DNA from: Phycisphaerales bacterium | GTDB taxonomy: Bacteria > Planctomycetota > Phycisphaerae > Tepidisphaerales > Tepidisphaeraceae | DNA length: 34,015 nucleotides | NCBI GenBank assembly: GCA_028291615.1 | Contig: JAQGHM010000287.1 | Location: 1-34,015 of the forward strand | Reading direction: 5' to 3' | The notes under the pieces: generated by a model | Seen by the model: only the letters and a program-made list of their open reading frames with translations | Database searches by the model: none | What the model was told of the DNA's origin: nothing | Part shown: positions 30,481 through 34,015 of the stretch, piece by piece | How the letters are laid out: every line of letters begins with the position of its first letter | How positions within the stretch are numbered: position 1 is the stretch's first letter | Translations under genes and position numbers: made by a program

Positions 30481-32832
30481 ATGAGGCGGTGGTCGGTTCT
30501 TGCGGTTGCGGCATTGCTGCTCTGGACGATGCGGGCGGTCGCGGCGGAAAAGCCGATCGCCTTTTCGGTTCATTCCGCCAAGAGCGGCAACTGGTCCGAG
30601 GCTTCGACCTGGCGCGAAGGTCGCACGCCGGCCGCGGGCGAAAACGTGCAGATCGCGCCGGGCACGACGGTTACCTATGACGTCGCCAACGGTCCCGACC
30701 TCCGCGCCGTGCACGTCGCCGGTACGCTCCGCTTCAGCCGCGAAAAATCCACCGTCCTCAGCGCAGGCCTGATCAAGATTACCCCCGGCGAGGCGTGCAG
30801 CGAAGACGGCTTCGTCTGCGACGCCCATGTCGCCCCGCCCGTCGCCCCCGCGGCAGGAGCGAGCCAGGGCGATCGCCCGGCGCTGGAGATCGGGACCGCG
30901 GATCAGCCCATTCCCGCAGGCATCAAGGCCACCATCCGCCTCGTCTACTTCGACGGCATGGACAAGGAAACCCTCCCCGCCATCATGAGCTGCGGCGGCC
31001 GCTGGGACGTCCACGGCGCACCGATGAACCGCACCTGGGTCAAGCTCGGAGCCGACGCGAAAAAGGGCGAGACCGCCATCACCCTCGCAGAACCCGTCAC
31101 CGGTTGGAACGTCGGCGATCGCGTTATCGTGACCAGCTCGAGCGAGGTCTACGGCTACTCCGACACCTTCCGCTCCAAGCCCGGCAAACCGGCGAAGACC
31201 AATACCGAAGAGCGCCTGATCACTGCGATCGATGGAGTCACAATACAACTGGACAAGCCGCTTGCGGTTGCGCACCTCGGCCACGGCGATTATCGCGCCG
31301 AAATCGCCAACCTCTCCCGCAACGTCGTCGTCGAATCCGCCGACCCCGCCGGTGTCCGCGGCCACACGATGTACCACGCCGGCAGCACCGGCGGCATCTC
31401 CTATGCCGAGTTCCGCCACCTCGGCAAGGAAGGCGTCCTGGGCAAGTACGCGATCCACTTCCACCTCGTCCGCGATGGCATGCGCGGCAGCGGCGTGATC
31501 GGCGCGAGCGTCTGGGACAGCCAAAACCGCTGGGTCACCATTCACGGCACCGATTACCTGCTCGTGCGCGACTGCGTCGGCTACCAAAGCGTTGGCCACG
31601 GCTTCTTCCTCGAAGACGGCACCGAGCAGTACAACATCTTCGACCGCAACCTGGCCGTGCAGGCGTATCGCGGCAAGCGCCTCAAGGGCCAGGTGCTGGG
31701 GTTCGACAACAACGAGGGCGCGGGCTTCTGGTGGGCCAACGGGCGCAACACGCTGGTGCGCAACGTCTCCTGCGAAAACGACCGCTACGGTTTCAAGTTC
31801 GAGTTGCGCGGCAAGATGGAATCGCGCCTGCGCATGCCCGATGGCGAGCTCCGCACGGTCGATACCCGCACGCTCCCGTTCATCCGCTTTGAAGAAAACG
31901 AAGCCCACTGCGACGGCCTCTACGCCATGAACTTCGGCGACGAATCCAACGCCAACCCCAGCGTCCGCGGCGACGTCTCGCACCCTTTCATCGCGCGGAA
32001 CCTCAAGGTCTGGGAATCGCATTACGTCCTGCGCCCCAACCTGCAGTTTTTCCTGCTCGACGGGCTGGACGTCTGGAACGCCGTCTACGGCATTTACAAT
32101 CCCGACTACGACGCTCACGTCTATCGCAATATCCACTTCGATCACGTCGTCTCCGAACCCATCAACCGCGGCCTCGACGACACCGACGAGCAGCGCGGCA
32201 GCTTCACCTACGAGAACGTCACGATCGAAAACTGCCGCACCGGCCGCGATCCAATTATCCAGATGTCGATCACCTCGCCGCGGGTTGGGCAATCCGGGCA
32301 TTTCAAGAACCTCGTGCTCCGCAACTGCAAGTCGAACGCGAACGTCGTAGACCTCGGCGGCGGCCCGCGCAACACCCGCATCGCCAACGGTGTCGCCTAC
32401 TACTTCCACGGCTACCCGACGCCCGCCGACGTAACCAAGATCGTCAGCCCGAAAAATCCAGAGATGATGAAGGACGCCGAGTACCAGCCGATCAAGGACT
32501 TCACCGGCAAAGACGCACGCGGCGCAGTCGTCACCGGCGTCCCATTCCCCACGCTGCTTACGCCGATCGACGACCTGCCGCCAGCCACGACGATCCGCTC
32601 GGTGCAAAAGGTCAACGACAAGCTGATCGTGATCGGCCTGAGCCAGGACAACGGCGACGTCGCCAGCGTCACCGTCAACCGCGTCCCCGCCACGATCCTC
32701 TCCAGCTCCACCGGCCTGACCGAATGGCGCGCCCAGCTCGACGCGCCCGCGGACGGCATCCTCACAGCCTCCGCCATCGACCGCGCCGGCAACGTCGAAA
32801 AGAACGTTCACCGCCTCAGCGGGTCGTGGTAA
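30481..32832 (+). CDS. Secreted G8-domain/right-handed beta-helix protein (CEMIP/PKHD1L1-like)
   Basis: A 783-residue exported protein. Residues 1-22 form a signal peptide (hydrophobic VLAVAALLLWTM, cleavage probably after AVAA). A G8 domain follows (about 33-150) with the characteristic WSEASTWREGRTPAAGENV and VTYDV. The large middle part (about 200-620) is a parallel beta-helix with repeats such as RNVVVES, VHLVRDG-like YAIHFHLVRDGMRGSG, WVTIHGTDYLLVRDCVGYQS and VGHGFFLEDGTEQYNIFDRN; this IHFH...GHGFFLEDG series is shared with animal CEMIP and PKHD1L1. CEMIP takes part in hyaluronan degradation, but bacterial members have unknown substrates. A C-terminal beta-sandwich (about 700-783, PPATTIRSVQKVNDK onward) is Ig-like. 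No PEP-CTERM or anchor is evident. Divergence in codon use is small. Confidence 0.85.
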   Translation: MRRWSVLAVAALLLWTMRAVAAEKPIAFSVHSAKSGNWSEASTWREGRTPAAGENVQIAPGTTVTYDVANGPDLRAVHVAGTLRFSREKSTVLSAGLIKITPGEACSEDGFVCDAHVAPPVAPAAGASQGDRPALEIGTADQPIPAGIKATIRLVYFDGMDKETLPAIMSCGGRWDVHGAPMNRTWVKLGADAKKGETAITLAEPVTGWNVGDRVIVTSSSEVYGYSDTFRSKPGKPAKTNTEERLITAIDGVTIQLDKPLAVAHLGHGDYRAEIANLSRNVVVESADPAGVRGHTMYHAGSTGGISYAEFRHLGKEGVLGKYAIHFHLVRDGMRGSGVIGASVWDSQNRWVTIHGTDYLLVRDCVGYQSVGHGFFLEDGTEQYNIFDRNLAVQAYRGKRLKGQVLGFDNNEGAGFWWANGRNTLVRNVSCENDRYGFKFELRGKMESRLRMPDGELRTVDTRTLPFIRFEENEAHCDGLYAMNFGDESNANPSVRGDVSHPFIARNLKVWESHYVLRPNLQFFLLDGLDVWNAVYGIYNPDYDAHVYRNIHFDHVVSEPINRGLDDTDEQRGSFTYENVTIENCRTGRDPIIQMSITSPRVGQSGHFKNLVLRNCKSNANVVDLGGGPRNTRIANGVAYYFHGYPTPADVTKIVSPKNPEMMKDAEYQPIKDFTGKDARGAVVTGVPFPTLLTPIDDLPPATTIRSVQKVNDKLIVIGLSQDNGDVASVTVNRVPATILSSSTGLTEWRAQLDAPADGILTASAIDRAGNVEKNVHRLSGSW

Positions 32833-32856
32833 GACTCGCACAGGAGCGAGTGCGCC

Positions 32857-33006
32857 ATGATCCGAAAACTCAAATCCGGCGAATACCGGCTTTACTCCCG
32901 CAAGACCCATCCCAAGACGAAGAAGCGCCGCAATCTTGGCACGTTCAAGACGCGGGCAGCCGCGCAGAAGCACGAGCGCGAGGTGCAATACTTCAAGCGA
33001 CACTAA
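32857..33006 (+). CDS. Small basic conserved protein (49 residues)
   Basis: A short gene, ATG 32857 to TAA 33006, beginning MIRKLKSGEYRLYSRKTHPK and ending with a RRNLGTFKTRAAAQKHER helix and VQYFKRH. AGGAG at 32842-32846 lies 10 bases upstream. The pattern of a two- or three-stranded beta hairpin (GEYRLYSR...KKRRNLGTF) followed by a helix (TRAAAQKHEREVQYFKR) recalls small conserved proteins of unknown function found in many GC-rich bacteria, and resembles the N-terminal arm fold of some tyrosine integrases. It may bind nucleic acid; that is inference. It starts 24 bases after the G8 gene and may share its transcript. Confidence 0.75.
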   Translation: MIRKLKSGEYRLYSRKTHPKTKKRRNLGTFKTRAAAQKHEREVQYFKRH

Positions 33007-33174
33007 GCGCAGCACGCGGGCCCAGGGGATGAAGCGCTGCGGTGGACGCAACCCACGAATGAACGAAACCCCCTCGCGATATAGCACCTCAGTCGCTTGC
33101 GGTTTCGCGGATCAACACCCCGATTCCGCTACTCACCCCGACCGGATTTCCCTCGAGGAAAACATAAATCTCGA

Positions 33175-33202
33175 TTGACAATTGTTAGGTATAAGTTAAT
33201 AT
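33175..33202 (+). promoter_or_regulatory. Near-consensus sigma-70 promoter
   Basis: TTGACA at 33175-33180 and TAATAT at 33197-33202 are separated by 16 bases. The -35 box is perfect and the -10 box has one mismatch to TATAAT at its ends. An 8-base palindrome ACAATTGT (33178-33185) overlaps the -35 and could be an operator. The start of transcription would be near 33209, about 100 bases before ATG 33313. It is the clearest promoter in the window. Confidence 0.7.
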
Positions 33203-33227
33203 AGCATCAGGTGCCGCACCAGCACCC

Positions 33228-33268
33228 GCGATCATCACCGCACCGGGGGGACCGGTCCCGATGATCGC
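33228..33268 (+). repeat. Nested inverted repeats in the leader
   Basis: GCGATCATC (33228-33236) and GATGATCGC (33260-33268) are exact complements, 23 bases apart. Inside lies the perfect palindrome GGGACCGGTCCC (33248-33259), and just upstream GGTGC-C-GCACC (33210-33220) is another short stem. The leader RNA could therefore fold extensively before the start codon at 33313. Confidence 0.55.
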
Positions 33269-33312
33269 CAACCAAACCGTCCCCCCCACAGTTTGAGAAA
33301 AGGGAGGACGCC

Positions 33313-34015
33313 ATGCCCGCCGCAACAGTCGCATCCGCAACTGCCACCACCGTCTCGGAAAAAAATCTCACCGCCAACCGCCAGAACGCCCGGAAATCCA
33401 CCGGCCCCCGCACCCCCGCCGGCAAACGCACCGCCGCCCAAAACGCCCTCCGCCACGGCGGGTTCGCCGCCGACACCCTCCTCCCCGACGAAGATCACAC
33501 CGCCTTCGTCCACTTCCGCCACGCCTTCATCCAATCCCTCAACCCCCAAAACATGCCCCAACTCTTCCTTGCCGACCGCGCCGTCAGCCTCGCCTGGCGG
33601 CTCCAGCGCCTCCAGCAGGCCGACTCCGTCCTCTACCAGTTCGCCCGGGACGACTACCACCGGCGCTTCCTCCGGATCCGCCAGGACTACCGCGCCCGCG
33701 CCGCCCACAACCCCGACGAGATCAACACCATCCACCCCGAGCTCCGACCCCTCTTCGAAAGCGATGACGACGACCCGGCCGCCTCCGCCGCACCCGCCCC
33801 CATCCTCCTCGCCCTCAGCTTCGAGCGCACCGCCACCCCAGCAGGCGCCCCCCGCGCCAACGGACCCACCCCGCCGGGCGCCCCCGACAGCCCCTTCGAT
33901 CGCCTCGCCCGCGCCGAACAACGCCTCCACGCCATGTACCACCGCACCCTCAGGGAACTCACCGCCCTCCAAACCCGCCGAGAAAAACGATCCCAAAACC
34001 CCGACCACCACCCCA
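33313..34015 (+). CDS. STGPRT-motif protein of unknown function, N-terminal part
   Basis: The first 234 codons of a gene that runs off the right edge. The N-terminal region carries LTANRQNARKSTGPRTPAGK followed by RTAAQNALRHGGFA (about 19-52), the hallmark of a widespread planctomycete and acidobacterial family, often in many copies per genome, whose function is not known. A helical middle follows (LADRAVSLAWRLQRLQQADS, 86-105), then a Pro/Ala-rich low-complexity linker (about 150-195) and a C-terminal helix RLARAEQRLHAMYHRTLREL with ALQTRR. The pattern suggests a DNA- or RNA-associated coiled protein, but that is inference. GGGAGGA lies four bases before ATG 33313. Codons are overwhelmingly C-ending. 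It is preceded by a strong promoter and leader. Confidence 0.8.
   Translation, partial: MPAATVASATATTVSEKNLTANRQNARKSTGPRTPAGKRTAAQNALRHGGFAADTLLPDEDHTAFVHFRHAFIQSLNPQNMPQLFLADRAVSLAWRLQRLQQADSVLYQFARDDYHRRFLRIRQDYRARAAHNPDEINTIHPELRPLFESDDDDPAASAAPAPILLALSFERTATPAGAPRANGPTPPGAPDSPFDRLARAEQRLHAMYHRTLRELTALQTRREKRSQNPDHHP

Larger units (their letters stand above)
33007..33312. other. Intergenic region with promoter and structured leader
   Basis: About 300 bases without a gene. It holds a weak hairpin just after the small gene (CGCAGC 33008-33013 with GCTGCG 33036-33041), no U tract, and then the AT-rich island 33155-33210, which stands out in this GC-rich window. A near-consensus promoter and nested inverted repeats, listed separately, precede the STGPRT-family gene. 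Confidence 0.6.

Noticed and set aside
29548..33087. A 1179-codon open frame on the minus strand opposite the FAH-like and G8 genes
   Set aside because: The plus-strand proteins have clear family motifs, a signal peptide and a strong ribosome site. The minus-strand translation is Ala/Asp/Val-rich without motifs, as expected for an antisense frame in C-ending, GC-rich genes.
1..34015. CRISPR arrays, tRNA or rRNA genes, insertion sequences
   Set aside because: I saw no regularly spaced repeats, no cloverleaf or rRNA-like stretches and no transposase motifs in the window.

Overview
The window is GC-rich bacterial DNA with densely packed genes. Its family mix points to a planctomycete, perhaps a Phycisphaerae/Tepidisphaerales-like one: a large exopolysaccharide locus, a G8-domain secreted protein, a DUF4132 protein, an 'STGPRT' protein of the type common in planctomycetes, and an ACCAC(a/t)GAG-type inverted repeat of the kind scattered through environmental genomes. 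This assignment is inference; there is no rRNA or other marker here.

Layout. Positions 1-1282 hold the end of a thioredoxin-fold gene and a convergent membrane-anchored endonuclease/exonuclease/phosphatase-fold gene. From 1592 to 22270 there are 17 plus-strand genes that look like one exopolysaccharide locus: a Wzz-type co-polymerase fused to a BY-kinase domain, a polyprenyl-phosphate sugar-1-phosphate transferase, an O-antigen ligase/polymerase, a Wzm/Wzt ABC exporter with a carbohydrate-binding Wzt tail, seven glycosyltransferases (five GT4/GT1-like, two GT2), a serine-acetyltransferase-like protein, an internally deleted acyltransferase-3, a CapK/PaaK-like adenylating enzyme, an asparagine-synthetase-like amidotransferase and a divergent NodB-like protein. 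Many junctions are 1-17 base overlaps, so translational coupling is likely. The cluster divides into two blocks at a perfect 18-bp palindrome (15268-15285).

A convergent DUF4132/HEAT-like gene (22186-25146, minus) overlaps the last polysaccharide gene. Divergent from it runs a sugar-acid catabolic group: a YjhG/YagF-type D-xylonate dehydratase, two SDR dehydrogenases and, beyond an oppositely oriented hicA-hicB toxin-antitoxin pair, a fumarylacetoacetate-hydrolase-fold protein of the 2-keto-3-deoxy-pentonate dehydratase type. Together these resemble a non-phosphorylative (Weimberg-like) pentose/sugar-acid route. The right end holds a secreted G8/beta-helix protein, a 49-residue basic protein, a near-consensus sigma-70 promoter with a structured leader, and the start of an STGPRT-family protein that runs off the edge.

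The most unusual signal I found is that 12 of the 17 polysaccharide-locus proteins, from many unrelated folds, end in Ala-Ala. The codons vary, and none of the complete proteins outside the locus in this window ends that way. This suggests a shared C-terminal tag (for example a protease degron or docking signal) across the pathway.
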